From: Ilyonectria destructans
Taxonomy: Eukaryota > Ascomycota > Sordariomycetes > Hypocreales > Nectriaceae
Length of the DNA stretch: 64,000 nt
Assembly (NCBI GenBank): GCA_020740775.1
Contig: JAHEWK010000004.1
Coordinates: 2,046,001 to 2,110,000, forward strand
Reading direction: 5' to 3'
Shown: positions 1 to 13,800 of the stretch, piece by piece
Layout of the letters: each line of letters opens with the position of its first letter
How positions within the stretch are numbered: the first letter of the stretch is position 1
Notes under the pieces: model-generated
The model's input: the letters and a program-made list of their open reading frames with translations, nothing else
The model's database searches: none
Told to the model about the DNA's origin: nothing
Translations under genes and position numbers: made by a program

Positions 1-354
1 CCCCGAGATCATCCCTTTTCACTCTTCTTCACTTCCTTCTTCTCCCTCTTCCAGAACCAGGGACAGCTGTCTTGCTCTTTTGTTTCTCTTCACATCGACT
101 CTTGCCCTTGCAACTGACCAGCTAAGCTTTTTGCTCGCAAGATCGTTCTTTTCCTTTCTTGGGACGAAGTCTCACCAGGGCCCCGCCAATTGCATATTTC
201 GGCACCCCTCGCTCTTTTTCGTTCCCCCCTGTTAGGACTCGGCTGTCCGTCCGCTCGTTTGCGCGTCCCTAAAATCTGTCTTCAGATCTTCTTATCACGA
301 CCATAATCGTTTCCACCTTCCACCCTCACCTCTCCATCTCAACCAGCCATCGCC
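1..354 (+). promoter_or_regulatory. Upstream/leader region of the TPT transporter gene
   Basis: Non-coding DNA before the first gene. It opens with a long pyrimidine-rich stretch (about 1-70, mostly C and T), typical of fungal core promoters and leaders, and runs to the ATG at 355, which has a purine-poor but acceptable context (cgccatgtc). No TATA box is obvious. The role is inferred from position only. Confidence 0.4.
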
Positions 355-1748
355 ATGTCCGGTGACGAAAAAATCCGCATCTCCGGCGAGACGCCGCGAG
401 CCACCACGCCCGTTCTCCCTACGGTCAACCCCGGCCTCCAGAAGCCCAAGGGTTACTCTGGCATTCACCCGTCCCTCTACGTGATGTGAGTGCATCCTGG
501 CATCGACCTCGCGACGGGCACCCAACTAACGAGCTTTCTGCAGTTGCTGGATTGGTTTCAGTTCTTCCGTTATTCTGTTCAACAAATGGCTTCTCGATAC
601 CCTCAACTTCCGTACGCTCCATCGCCCGACCCCCGAATTCGCCGTTCCATGCTGACCCCAATACAGGCTACCCGGTCATTCTGACGACCTACCACTTGAC
701 CTTTGCGACGATTGTTACCCAGATCATGGCTCGATGCACCACCCTCCTTGATGGCCGAAAGACGGTTAAGATGACTGGTCGTGTCTACTTGCGCGCTATC
801 GTTCCCATCGGTGTCTTCTTCAGCTTGAGTTTGATCTGCGGAAACCTGACCTACCTCTACCTCTCGGTCGCTTTTATCCAGATGCTCAAGGCCACCACAC
901 CCGTTGCTGTCCTCATCTCCGGCTGGGCCCTGGGTGTTACGCAGCCCAACCTGAAGCAGTTCCTCAATGTCTCAGCTATTGTCGTCGGTGTCATCATTGC
1001 CTCGATTGGAGAAATCCATTTCGTCGTAATTGGTGTCATGTACCAGATCGGTGGAGTGATCTTCGAGGCTCTGCGACTCACCATGGTCCAGCGTCTCCTG
1101 AGCTCCGCTGACTACAAGATGGACCCTCTGGTCTCTCTGTACTACTTTGCGCCCATCTGCGCTGTCATGAACGGTGTCGTTGCCCTGATCTGGGAGGTTC
1201 CCCGTTGCTCCATGGCTGAGGTCTACAACGTCGGTCTGATCACCTTCTTCCTCAACGGTCTCTGTGCCTTCATGCTCAACGTCTCCGTTGTCTTCCTTGT
1301 ACGTCAACCCCCCATCCCTGGTTAAAACCACGGAATCCAGAGAACTAATGCAACCCTACAGATTGGCAAGACCTCCGCTGTTGTTCTGACCCTTTGTGGT
1401 GTCCTCAAGGATATCATGCTGGTTGCGGCCTCCATGGCCATCTGGGGCACCCAGGTCACCCCCCTTCAGTTCTTCGGTTACTCCATTGCTCTTGGTGGCA
1501 TGGTCTACTACAAGCTCGGCTACGAGCAGCTGAAGGGCCACATTATGGATGCCAACCGACAGTGGGCTGAGTTCGGTGCTCGCAAGCCCGTTCTTCGCAA
1601 GCTGACTATTATTGTCGCTACTGCGTTCCTGATCTTCACCCTGTTTGGTGGACTAGCTCCCAGCTACGCTCCCGAGTATGACCCCTCCAAAATCCACAAC
1701 GAAGTTGCCAATCGATTCGGAATTAACAAAGACTCGCAGAATTTCTAG
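355..1748 (+). CDS. Triose-phosphate/nucleotide-sugar transporter family (TPT, DUF250) membrane protein
   Basis: Four exons: 355-485, 544-611, 667-1298, 1362-1748, giving about 405 aa. The small second exon was recovered by splicing and encodes the conserved first membrane helix (WIGFSSSVILFNKWLL). The rest is a chain of hydrophobic helices with TPT-family features such as FIQMLKATTPV in the middle and GKTSAVVLTLCGVLKD near residue 280, and the length matches the family. These Golgi/ER antiporters exchange phosphorylated sugars or nucleotide sugars; the substrate cannot be told from sequence. The C-terminus is hydrophilic. The ATG at 355 was chosen because it opens the exon in frame and a conserved soluble N-terminus (GYSGIHPSLYV) follows. 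Confidence 0.88.
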
Positions 1749-2430
1749 CCCTTAAATACTGCGGCATCGATGAAATCTGAATGACTTCAGATACGCCCCC
1801 GAGGCGTTGTCTCTACTAGGCGAACGGGGATCTAGGGACGTTCTTTTTCTTTATTAAAACCTTGGACCGCTTGTTGGCGTGCATATTTTACGTTGACTAG
1901 CCGCACTTTCTGATGGATTGGAGACTTTGAGGCATTCTGCTTGACGGAAGGATGGAGGATAACGACTGTAAGGCCATAAGAGCTGGTTCGCAGTGCGCGA
2001 AGGTCCGGGGTGCATGCAAGGACCTGCATCACGATGGTCTAATCTGATGGTGTACTTTAGAAGGCGTTGGGCCATAGACATGTAGAAACGAAATGGGCAA
2101 AACAACGAACAACCCAGCGTGTGTCACATGAATACATTTAGGATTCATTCATGAAATTTGCATTGGAGTGAGTAGACATTGTGTCATAAGCCCCCTAGGT
2201 CTATCTTCTGACCGCTGGAGAAACACCCGCAAAGCAAATCCACCCCTGTCCTTTTGCTGGGGACGACCAGTCCGGTTCGCGTCGACTTTCTGTCACCAAC
2301 AGTCACGCGGTGAGGAATCAGATTTTTGTAAGAAACGTTCATATTGATTCCCATAAACCGGGGTTCCTTAATGCCAATCGATGCTCTTTACATCCCGCCA
2401 ACTCCCTAACCGTGATGGAGAAACGATTTT
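1749..2430. other. Intergenic region between TPT transporter and RPL27 (convergent 3' ends)
   Basis: Both flanking genes end here, so this should hold their 3' untranslated regions. I see no open frame with coding character, no tRNA and no repeat. Confidence 0.5.
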
Positions 2431-3088
2431 TTAAAACTCTGTGCAAAGTGGTTAGTCCAAGTCCACAAAAGACCAATTCTGGAGCGGTCTAGCTCCGGAG
2501 CTCAATGACGGGGGAAAACATACTGAGAGGGGTGAAGAACCATCGGTTCTTGCCGCTGGTGTATCGGTCCTCGAGCACCTTCTTGACAGTCTTCTTGGCG
2601 TCCTCGCGCTGAGACACCTCCTTGAAGGTGTCGTTGGAGATGGTGCCCTTGAGGCCCTCGAGCTCCAGGGTGTAGCGAGTGGGCATCAAGTGGTTGTAGT
2701 TGACGACCTTGATGAAGGGCTTGATCTTGGATCGCTTCTCCTGGCGAGTCTTGGACATGCGGCGGGTGATCTTGGAGGGGTAGCGCTCAATACCGGCGAC
2801 CAGGGCGTGGCCGAAGGGATGAGGCTTGTTGCCGTTGTCAACGGGCTGGATGATGACAACCTGGAGAGCAATTCGAGTCAGCTTTGTGTCCTTGAGCAAC
2901 CGGTGTCAAGCAAAATCTTCCTCCCATCTCCCGTCCCTTTTGACGACACACACACAAATCCGCCAACACTATATTGTCGGGAGGCGCGCAGCTCGAGGAG
3001 GTTAGGGATGTCGCAAGCGTCGTACCTTCTTTCCGGCGTATCTGCCGCGAGTGATGATGGCGACTCGGCCGACCTTGAGGAACTTCAT
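2431..3088 (-). CDS. RPL27: 60S ribosomal protein L27 (eL27)
   Basis: Component of the large cytosolic ribosomal subunit. Three coding exons on the minus strand: 3088-3026, 2860-2524 and a terminal exon 2438-2431, giving 135 aa, against 136 for the yeast protein. Family hallmarks visible are [21 protein letters not shown] at the start, then [15 protein letters not shown] and [21 protein letters not shown]. Without the last splice the frame runs on to a stop at 2489 with an atypical 11-residue tail. Splicing from GTATGT (2523) over an 85-nt intron with a GACTAAC branch point to an AG at 2439 gives a C-terminus of Leu-Lys-Phe, matching the L-[RK]-F end of the family. It shares a 305-bp divergent promoter with the NCE101-like gene. 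Confidence 0.92.
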
Positions 3089-3393
3089 CTTGTCCGGCGG
3101 TTGTTGTCGGAATGTACTGAGTGAAGTTTGCGTCGTCGTGAACCGTGATCGGGAATTTGGTGCAAAATTTGGGGTTTGTGGGTTGGCAATTTGGGGCAAG
3201 CGAGTCGCATGCGTGGGGTCACGTGGTACGCTAAGGTAGTTGGCGATGTTGGCCCGTGCACGGCGGCCGTCTCGGAGCTCAACGCGACCCATCGGCAACT
3301 CTCGCAGCGTATTGGCACTTTGGATGTTCGGCCACGACCCAAAGCACACCAGTTCAAGTCTATTCCTGCAACTCTTTTGAGACTCCCAACAAG
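3089..3393. promoter_or_regulatory. Bidirectional promoter between RPL27 and the NCE101-like gene
   Basis: The start codons at 3088 (minus) and 3394 (plus) are divergent and only 305 bp apart, so both promoters and leaders must share this DNA. No specific factor site is claimed. Confidence 0.45.
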
Positions 3394-3644
3394 ATGCCTG
3401 CCGCTCCTACGTACATTATTTCCCGCGTTGCAGACCCCATCTTTGGGGTCCTGATTGGTCTCTCGGCGGCTGTCACGAGAATCAACCGCGAGGAGAAGGA
3501 CAAGGGAAGGACCACTGATCAGACGATCCAGGCCGGCCTACGGTATGTCGATTTGAATCCTTGCGGGCGAATTGAAAACCCTGGAACAATAGCTGATATT
3601 TTGGTGCCTCTAGACGTGTTGGTCTATCCTCCAAATCCTCGTAG
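3394..3644 (+). CDS. NCE101-like small membrane protein (non-classical export protein 1 family)
   Basis: A 59-aa protein in two exons, 3394-3542 and 3614-3644. The donor GTATGT and acceptor CTAG restore an Arg-Arg pair. The N-terminal half carries the family core (YIISRVADPIFGVLIGLSAA, one predicted transmembrane segment, followed by a conserved V-x-R-I-N-R-E-E-K stretch). Yeast Nce101 was named for a role in export of proteins lacking signal peptides; its molecular function is poorly defined, so only family membership is claimed. It is head-to-head with RPL27 and tail-to-tail with the TTC36-like gene (128 bp apart). Confidence 0.82.
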
Positions 3645-3772
3645 TCTAAATGTCCTGCCGTCCAATCCCGACGCATACATCGATCGAACAAGTAATTGAT
3701 TCCCGAGCATTGCCTTGCCTTGCCGGCACTGCGCCCGGTAATCCTTCTCTACACAACTGTACAACTATCCAT

Positions 3773-4570
3773 TTATTCGCCAAACGATGGGCCGTACTCC
3801 TTCTTCATCGCCTCACGAACGATCTGCCCACATAGCTTCGCCGTGGGATTGACGCTGACAGCGAGCCCCTTCGCAATTGGGTTACCATACCAACCACCAA
3901 GGGCGAGGTCTCTCGATGCGGCCTCCTCGAAGTCTAACTTCTCCCACTTTGATTCCGGCACGCTGTCATCCACGTCCAACGAGCGATGTAATAATAACTT
4001 AGCCGTCTTCAGATACACAGCAGCCCTCTGCGTGTGTGCCATGGACAACGTCCGAGCGACTTGGGGAGAGATGGGACTGGCCAACGATGGCGGTGAGAGG
4101 AGTTTGATCGAGGTCTCCATGTCCGTGAGTGCCGTTACCGCTATTTTCTTCTTTTCTGCCGCCTCCAGATTCTCAATCAACGGCATTGGATTGTCTGAGG
4201 TTTCGGAGAGGAGGATGGCATCTCCATAGAGCCTCCTGAATATTTGGACTCTATTATTTCTCGCGCTGGCATAGTGGGGGTGCTGAGAAATGATATCTTC
4301 GATGGCAGAAAGACACTTTTTATATCCATCTATGGCAAGATCCTTGCCTTGATCAGGCCCATGCCTCATGAGCTGAGCCTCGATCTTCTGGATTGACCGG
4401 ATAATTTCTCGCTCTTTTTGAACTACCCTCTCATACACACCAGTGTCTGTGATGTTTGGGTCGCGAGGCAATGAGGAGTCGAGAACGATTCCCGTGAGGG
4501 GATTTGACTCGGGGTCTTTGATCTTCTCGAGGATGTTGATGTCATGCTTGCTCAAGGCTACACAAGTCAT
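3773..4570 (-). CDS. TTC36-like tetratricopeptide repeat protein
   Basis: A single-exon protein of 265 aa from the ATG at 4570. An in-frame ATG at 4612 would add 14 residues; 4570 is preferred because the sequence after it (KHDINILEKIKDPESNP) resembles the N-terminus of vertebrate TTC36. TPR-like helices follow (about residues 85-220, including HPHYASARNNRVQIFRRL). The C-terminal NPTAKLCGQIVREAMKKEYG matches the TTC36 C-terminal NPYAALCN-type motif. TTC36 is a protein-protein adaptor; the mammalian protein is reported to interact with 4-hydroxyphenylpyruvate dioxygenase. Here the gene is divergent from HPPD with about 1 kb between starts. The TTC36 assignment rests on motif memory and should be confirmed by profile search. 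Confidence 0.78.
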   Translation of the reverse strand: MTCVALSKHDINILEKIKDPESNPLTGIVLDSSLPRDPNITDTGVYERVVQKEREIIRSIQKIEAQLMRHGPDQGKDLAIDGYKKCLSAIEDIISQHPHYASARNNRVQIFRRLYGDAILLSETSDNPMPLIENLEAAEKKKIAVTALTDMETSIKLLSPPSLASPISPQVARTLSMAHTQRAAVYLKTAKLLLHRSLDVDDSVPESKWEKLDFEEAASRDLALGGWYGNPIAKGLAVSVNPTAKLCGQIVREAMKKEYGPSFGE

Positions 4571-6861
<2,291 letters not shown>

Positions 6862-7255
6862 ACAAGGCAATTGCCATTGAAGCAAGCGTTTGGATCTGGC
6901 ATTTGAGTTCATGTTTCCTGGAGGATCCAAACAGATAGAGACAGGATGAGAAAATTGTTCACCGTAACGACTCACGATGAGATGTCGTCTATTGCACCGC
7001 TTGGTCACCATGACTACCTATTCAAGCTGGTATTGGGAAGGCCATACGCCCCCAAAATAAAATTTCAAAGAGTTCCCCTTAATGCGCCGTGCACAGCCGT
7101 CTCCTACGCTGCGTGACATGAAAGTTGTTCGTTACAGGCTGGTTACAAAGCTCCAAGCCCCAGTAGTAATGCTTTTTCCGGGTATCCCGTCCTCATTCTC
7201 CTTCTCCCTTTGTACTCGAACGTGTATCCCATATCTCTCGTCTTCATACTCGATT
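6862..7255. other. Intergenic region between HPPD and SSL1 (convergent)
   Basis: 394 bp between two stop codons on opposite strands; expected to hold both 3' untranslated regions. An AATAAA-like string (aaaataaaa) sits near 7055. Nothing else is seen. Confidence 0.4.
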
Positions 7256-8720
7256 CTAGCCCATGGTCACATCACCGTTAGTGTGGCCATTGCCATTCAC
7301 CTCAGTCGACGCGGCAGGGGCAATCTGCGTCTTGCTCTGGCATCCCGGGCAGTTGTGGATAACCTCGTGGGCGAACACATCGCAGTCGATGCAGAAGTGC
7401 TCCTTGCACACCTCGCAAGCATAGCGCCCGCTCTCGCTAACGCCTTTGGCAGCCGGACGGGCAGAATCGTCCTTGGACTTGTCGAGGCCTTTTGTCTTGG
7501 GCGGCTCGGGGAACGGCGCCAGGCAGGAGAAGCAGGCGGCGGACTTGGCAGCCTTGGCCCAGGAGACCTCGACCCAGTTCCGCAACGGGAAGAGATGGTG
7601 GTAGGACCGTGCCAGATGGGTGGACAGGATGAGGGTAAGTCCGCAGGCGGGACACTCTGCGGGCAGACGGCAGACACGAGAGCCGCAGCGGGTGCAGAGG
7701 TAGCCTTCACGGAAGGGCTTGTTGTGGCAGGCGCAGTAGCTCGTGGTGCCGTCGGGGGCGAGCGTACGAGACGGGAAGCCCATCATGAGCAGGCTAGCAG
7801 TGCTGTGCTCCTGGGTCCGCGTAACGGGAGGCGTCGTGGCGGCCAGGAAGAGCTCGCGGTAGTGGACCTCGTCCATAGCAATGTTATACTGCGACTCATC
7901 GCCGGCGTTGGTGCGTGAGCAGAGCTCTGCGCAGATGGCCACCTGGGCGGAGAGGCCGACGATGGACACCCGCATTCGGTCGGTGATGAGGTTTCCAATC
8001 GTCTCGTGGATATCGCCGGGGTCGCTAGATAGCAGAGCGCCATAGATGATGAGGACTTCTCGCGTGCCGTGGGATGGCGCATGGCTAGGTATTCTGGTCA
8101 GCATGCACAATCGCCAAATGAAGCAGATTGGACAACAGGGGCACGCACAATAGAGCACCTCGACACATCTCCAGTGCATTCTGCAAACTCGGGTTCCCCT
8201 GGGGGTCCTGGTTCTCCAACCCCTTTAATCGCTCCAGGTGTTCACTCGGGTTGCCGCCCACGTCGCTGATCCGCACGGCGACTCCGTCACGCATGCCGAT
8301 GATGCCTAGCTGCGATATGGGGTTCTGCTCGAAGAACTCGCGGACGAAGGCGGCGGCGTAGTTTAGCGTGAGGCGGTACCGCGTGGGCAGCAGATCCTTC
8401 TCCGCCATGGCAAACGACATGTCCAGCACGAGGACCAGGTGGCGGATGATGCCTCGCTGCAGGGGCGTCGTGTCCCGCAGCAGGCGCTTTCGCTTCTCAG
8501 CCTCGAGGGTCGATAGGTTGAGGATGCCGTCGCCGTCCTCCTCGGGCAGGTTCGTCTCCCACGTACGCTTCGACTTCTCCCAGGACCGCGCGGCATCTGC
8601 TTTGCGGCCACGGGCGGATTTTCCCTTGGCTGCCTGGGGGTCGCCATCGGTGACTCGGTGGTCCATGAGGTCGTCGTCCGACATGTCGTTCTCGACATAC
8701 TCGCCATCGGAGTCGGCCAT
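7256..8720 (-). CDS. SSL1: TFIIH core subunit SSL1 / p44 (GTF2H2)
   Basis: Subunit of the general transcription and nucleotide-excision-repair factor TFIIH, where it stimulates the XPD/Rad3 helicase. Two exons: 8720-8149 and 8084-7256, 466 aa. The 64-nt intron is supported because joining gives the family's continuous HAPSHGTREVLIIYGAL. Order: acidic N-terminus, von Willebrand A domain (about residues 85-280; HLVLVLDMSFAM opens it), a four-cysteine zinc finger (CTRCGSRVCRLPAECPACG), and a C-terminal RING-like module (CFSC...CEVCKEHFCIDCD...CPGC). Length and cysteine pattern match p44. A long open frame exists on the opposite strand (7082-7918) but has no protein character. Confidence 0.94.
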
Positions 8721-9532
8721 GGTGAGGAGGGTCTATCGCGGTGTCGGGTTCGAGCGGTGCGGGAGCGACTGGAGCGGAGGGGATGATCGGCCAACGAGCG
8801 TGTGATAGGCGTGTGCGAGTTGAAGGAACAAAAAGAAAGATGGTGACGGAATAAAGTAACGAGGCTGCGATAAGTATTCACAGCCTTGTGGCGATCCACC
8901 CCAGCAGGCAGCGTTGGAAACACAGCCAATGGCAGAAGCGCTAAATTCAATACGCCCCAACAGCAACAACCACTTGCATAGGTAGGTAGGTAGGTAGAAA
9001 CTTGCAAGGTCACATTTGAGTAAACCCGCTTTCCAATGTTCACACGCCATTTAAGTGACATCGACTAAAGGTAGTTTTGAAACTTCGTTTTGAATTACTC
9101 GAATCTATCTTCGACTTCCATATGCATTAGTCGCTCAGCCAGGGTATACTACGAAGTCATGTCTAAACTAAATCACCTAATATGTACAGACTGGCGGGCG
9201 ATGAACCCGTTCCAGCATGTAAAACACAGTCCAACAAACACATCTGCCAATGGATCCTTCCACGAGGACCATGACCATCTCCACGATCCTAACAATAGTC
9301 GTATGCAAGCATCCTCGCACAAATACCCAATCGCCTTGTTGCATATAGGCCTGTAGGTACCAGAAGCGAAAACAATGCCACCCCGTTATGCTCCTTCAAA
9401 ATCATTTCCGTCAACATGTGTACGTCGTTCGACCGTTGATAGTCGCCGAGCAAGAGAGAGATATCGAAACCAGAAAAAATACGCCACCATCCCAAACGCC
9501 GTTCCCAGAAGACTGACAATTCGATACAGCTT
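8721..9532. other. Intergenic region: SSL1 promoter and CHS7 3' end
   Basis: About 0.8 kb. It includes a short tetranucleotide run, (AGGT)n, at 8979-8997. No coding segment is supported; the 8733-9061 minus-strand open frames overlap the SSL1 leader and look random. Confidence 0.4.
8979..8997 (+). repeat. AGGT tetranucleotide microsatellite
   Basis: Four to five tandem copies of AGGT. The same TACCTA/TAGGTA-type string recurs in several other intergenic regions of this window. Confidence 0.8.
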
Positions 9533-10677
9533 TTAAGGATAGGTGCTGGTCTGCATTGGCCAGTCATCTTCGGTGATGCTGGACCAGAAGATCCAGATCA
9601 TAACAACGGACAGGAGAGTAAAGAAGGTCTGGAAGAGAGCTCCGTCGATCTTGCCGCTAGTACCGTCACAGATGTGCTTGCTGATGACGTAGTTGAAGAT
9701 TTGGCCAAGGGCAAAGAGAACGCCGGCGGCCGTCAGGTAGATCATGGGGCGGGTCTCGCCAAGAACTCGGACGACAAGGATGGCCTCGAGGACGAAGAAG
9801 GCGACGAGAAGGACCAGGGGAACCAGCTGATACATGACGTAGAGGGCGATGTTTCGGTTCGGGCTCTGGTAGCTGCTGTCCCAGTAGCCAGTAAACTGGA
9901 GGCCGGTGTCGAGAGCGATGTATCCAGTGCCGATGAGCAAGACACCAGCAGAAGCAATGATCAATCCCAGAGACATGGGAGTACCATCGTCAATAATCTG
10001 GTAACCGACAACAGCATTCAGCATCAAGATCCAGATGGTTGCAACAATCATGCCAATGTGAATGGCAGAGAAAGCCTACAAGTTGAGTGGTCAGCGCAGG
10101 AAGCGATGCGAGGTCAGCATATACACGTACAATTCGGACCGTGCTGTCGAGGGGGAATCCGCCAACAGAGAAGATTTCACAGATGCTGATCATGATGTAG
10201 CCGATGAGGAACAATTGCATTTCCCTAGAACGTGTGAGTCAGAGATAAATATCACAGAGGGGTGGGAGATGTGCATACCTTCGGCCGACAGCAGCCCGCT
10301 TCCTCTCTGATCGCAGCACCAAGAAAATGGAAGCGACAATGGCAAGACCACAGAGGACAATGGAGCCGATGTTCGCCAAGTGGCGGCCACCGCTCAGGGA
10401 GATGCCGGTGAGCTCACATCCTCCCCAAGATCCAGTCTGGTTGTAGTTGGGAGAGCTTAGAAGCTGTGAGGTTCAGTCAGTCGGTTGTTCCAGCTACCCA
10501 CTATTTCGTCTCCGCCTAGGATCGCGGTTTCAGGGCACACGTACATTACAGACAGGAAGGGTCGAGTCCTTGCAAAAGTCCTGTAACACGAAGTGTTAGC
10601 AAACAGCGCTGGAACGCAGGCGGTAGTGGCGTCGATGGGAGGCGTACCTTGAAGTTGCCAAAGTCGGTGGACCCCAT
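9533..10677 (-). CDS. CHS7: Chitin synthase export chaperone CHS7
   Basis: ER-resident polytopic membrane protein needed for export of class IV chitin synthase (Chs3 type). Five exons on the minus strand: 10677-10648, 10580-10545, 10463-10279, 10224-10131 and 10075-9533, 295 aa. The first exons give MGSTDFGNFK then DFCKDSTLPVCN, the conserved luminal start. Seven hydrophobic segments follow. Diagnostic stretches are FPLDSTVRIAFSAIHIGMIV across the last splice and KHICDGTSGKIDGALFQTFF near the end, closing with SSITEDDWP. All joins keep phase with consensus donors and acceptors. Confidence 0.93.
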
Positions 10678-13600
10678 TGTGATTGCTGATGCTTGAGCTT
10701 GGCGAGTTGATCAGGTTTGCAACCACAATTGGGGGGAGGCGAGGGCAGTCGTCGAGTCGGTTGAAGCGCACAGGGTCGGGGCGATTGACGTGGGAAAATG
10801 AGATTTCTCGATGCCGGGTGCGCGTCGCAGACCAAGGATGTGATGGAATTGAGGTTTTCTTTGCGCTGCGAGACGCTGCGTTGCTGGGTCGTCGTTGGGG
10901 TGGTTGGTTGCGACCGAAGCGAAGAGGCGTAATTTGGCGGCTTGTGCTGTCCTCTGGGCGGATCGTTCGCTAGCGGAATTCCCCACGTCCTTCCCGCTTT
11001 CTCGTCAACTTTCGTCGGTCGGCGGGTGCAAGAGCAGATGATTGCGCGTCGAGGAGTCGGATTCGAGGATTCGAGGATTCGAGGAGTTGAAGCGGATGGT
11101 GGTCCTCGGTTGTGGCGCGGCGTGCAGAGGAGCAAGCAGAAGTTCGTCGCGGGCTGTGGGTGGCGGGTTGGTGGACCACAGAAGTACAGAAGGGCGAGGT
11201 CGGGTGCGTTGTTGCGGTGGGCACTGGGCAGCAGCTAAGCTACCTTTTACATGCAGTGCGGCAGCCGCAACAGGCTTTGAGCACTGCGACTGGGGTTTGC
11301 CGAAGGCGGCTGGCCAATATAACACTGAGCATTCAGCACCACCCAGCCCACCCCCCTCTTGGGATTTCCGGGGGGCCTGGTAGCGGCACCCCCCTGTAGG
11401 TCGGCGGTCTTTGGAGGCCCTTGGGTACCCTCGACGCCTGCGTTCGCCGCGTTTGGGTGCCCTGCGCTGGCGCCAGGTACCTCAGATGGCCCCGGCCTGG
11501 GCCCTGGAGTGTGGCCCCACGCCCTGGAGCACTGGATCCCCCCTAAGGCAGGAACCAGCACGCTGAGTGGCTGCGATGGCGGGCCAGCCGGCCGACGCTA
11601 GGGCCAGGCCCTCGGCTGATTGGCCCTGTGCCTCTGATTGCGACGACCCACGCCTGATGGCCGGGGCTGCGTGAGATTGCTGTTGCGGCATGAGACAGTC
11701 TCTTCTCTTTTTCTGATCCCGTCTCCAAGCAGGTCATTCTGCGTCTCTCCCACCCCAGAAACGACCGGTTTCTGCGCCGGTCGACGCCTTTCCGAGGTCT
11801 GTTCACGCCTTGGCTAACCTTACCGGGGTGTCGAGGTTTCGAGGGCTGGGGTTGGACGCTGGCCGTGATGGTATGATGTTGGATGTTCCCAGACCGACGG
11901 TCGTGACAACGCAACACGAGCGCTGTCATAGCTACAGGTTGTCGATGTGGCGGCGCATCCGCAATTGCTTCCCCCAGGACGCTTTTGCAAGCAGGTATTC
12001 CATCGCTTCTATTCTCTGGTGTGCCCCGAGTTCCACTCCTCCAGTAGAAAGGCCTCGCCGGGGTGAGACCCAGGCAAGGTTGGGAACCCGGTTATGCAGG
12101 TGATTTTTGGTGTGTTTATGCATGATGAGCTGGATGGGATGAATGGACGGGCTGGGCTCGCTCGATTCTACTCGAAGAATGGCACGGGCTGGCGGGTTTC
12201 TTTGGCTTTGGAGGTGGCCCCGGTAGCCTGTGACGACTCTTCCTAGCGCACCCATGTCCTCTGTTCCCATGCCGACCTTGCCAACCCTGCCGATGCATCA
12301 CCGACTGCAGCCTTTTCCGCCTCATGGTGTTCGTGGCCCTCCTGCGCGCCTTGCTGCATCTTGCGCGTGCTGTGCTTACTTACAGTCGTCATGCGGCCAA
12401 ATCAACGCAACGGCTCCGTTTGTCGATTGCCCCATCTCAAGCCGGGCGGTAGGAGATGGGTGGGTGTGTGGGCGCGGGACGCGGGACGCCGCGTTGCCGT
12501 TTTGTTTCAACATTCCTTTGCGGATATTATGGCCAAATTACGGTCTTGGTCTCATGGCCTTGGCAGGGCACCCAGCGTTCAATGCGGCCCTCAACTTGCC
12601 CAGGAACAGGCTGCTTTCATCCGATCCTCCTCCTCCTCTCCCCCTCCCCCCTCCTCAGCTTTGCGTACTACATTGACCTGGGCCTTTAATGAGCCGCCCT
12701 CCCTCGCCTCGACACGGATCAATCACCCGCGTCCATTCCTTGGCGTGGATCCTCGATTGTTCGATTGCCTCTTTCTCGTTACATCGGCCATTGCCAGCCT
12801 GGTTTTCGCTCACATGGCCACCCGTCGTCAATGAAAAGCAATAAATTGGACCTTCAGATTCCCCCGAACCGTCCCACGGGCGTCCAGGCCATGCCTCGGG
12901 CCCCGCCAACGCTCAACGCCATCTCAGCGAATGTGTGTACGGATTGTACGGAGTCCTACGTAGTGCGTCTGGAGTCTGTGCAAGCTCCAAGCTCCCGCCT
13001 CCAAGAACTGCAAGGCAACAGGGGATGCCCCAGATGTTTGGACTGCACTCCTCTAGCCCAATGCCCACTCGGGTCATCTCAAGCTGAAAGGTTCGGCCGC
13101 CCGGAACGTGACTCCTCTGCTGCATCCTCAGCTCCAGGACGCCCCCATTTTGCATCTTCTCTTGGTGTTCAACCCAATTTGGGCTTTCTTTCTTTCTTTA
13201 GACATTGCACAAGATCGGGGGCGCAGCACGTTACACAGCCTATCCATGTCGATTCCCGTCACTTACACTCAGCTTCGTAGCACTTTGTCCACAGCATTGA
13301 ACCATGATCAGCATCGCTAGCCACGTCGATGGCCCACTTTCTAATAATTGCCCCCTTCCTTGCAACGGGCTAGACCCATTCGACAGAGAGGCTGGTGCCG
13401 TGCCTGCCCTGCTCGCAGGCTCTCGGACTTCAAGCTCCCTTTAGCCTTGGCAAGCATTGCCAGGTTTTTCCCCCAGTTGTTGATGTCAGGTCTCACAGCA
13501 GCGCATCATCGATGCGCTGGGGTGGATGCGAGGGGATCGTGGAGGGGCCGCCTCCTGCTGCCGATCTCCATCCAAAGGAGCCCTCTTCCTGCGTGCATCG

Positions 13601-13800
13601 CTTCAGGATACGCCGTTTCAGCCACGCTTGATGCCGAGCTGGCCTCCGGTTGGCTAATTCCTTGACCAATACCACCACCTCTATACCTGCCTCGGCGCTT
13701 ACCTGAAGCCATGGTTGTTGCACCTGTTGAATAGTTGTTCGAGACTTGGAGCAATGTTTCGCCTGTGGTGTCGCTGGCTTTGAAAAGAATGACATAAAAA
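10678..13800. other. Gene-poor region, GC-rich part (CHS7 promoter and beyond)
   Basis: The first several hundred bases are the CHS7 upstream region, with small direct repeats (gattcgag copies near 11059-11085). The remainder to 13.8 kb is GC-rich with many short overlapping open frames on all strands. Their products are proline-, arginine- and serine-rich and show no domain, so I treat them as random. No tRNA, rRNA or transposase is recognised. Confidence 0.45.

Noticed and set aside
7082..7918. 278-codon open frame on the plus strand
   Set aside because: Antisense to SSL1, whose zinc-finger domains are well conserved on the other strand.
8741..8770. GGGTTCGAGC string resembling a tRNA T-arm
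   Set aside because: It lies in the SSL1 leader with no matching acceptor stem, D-arm or anticodon arm around it.
12230..12834. Overlapping plus-strand open frames of about 150 codons
   Set aside because: Two frames overlap with equal length and neither has protein-like composition or motifs.
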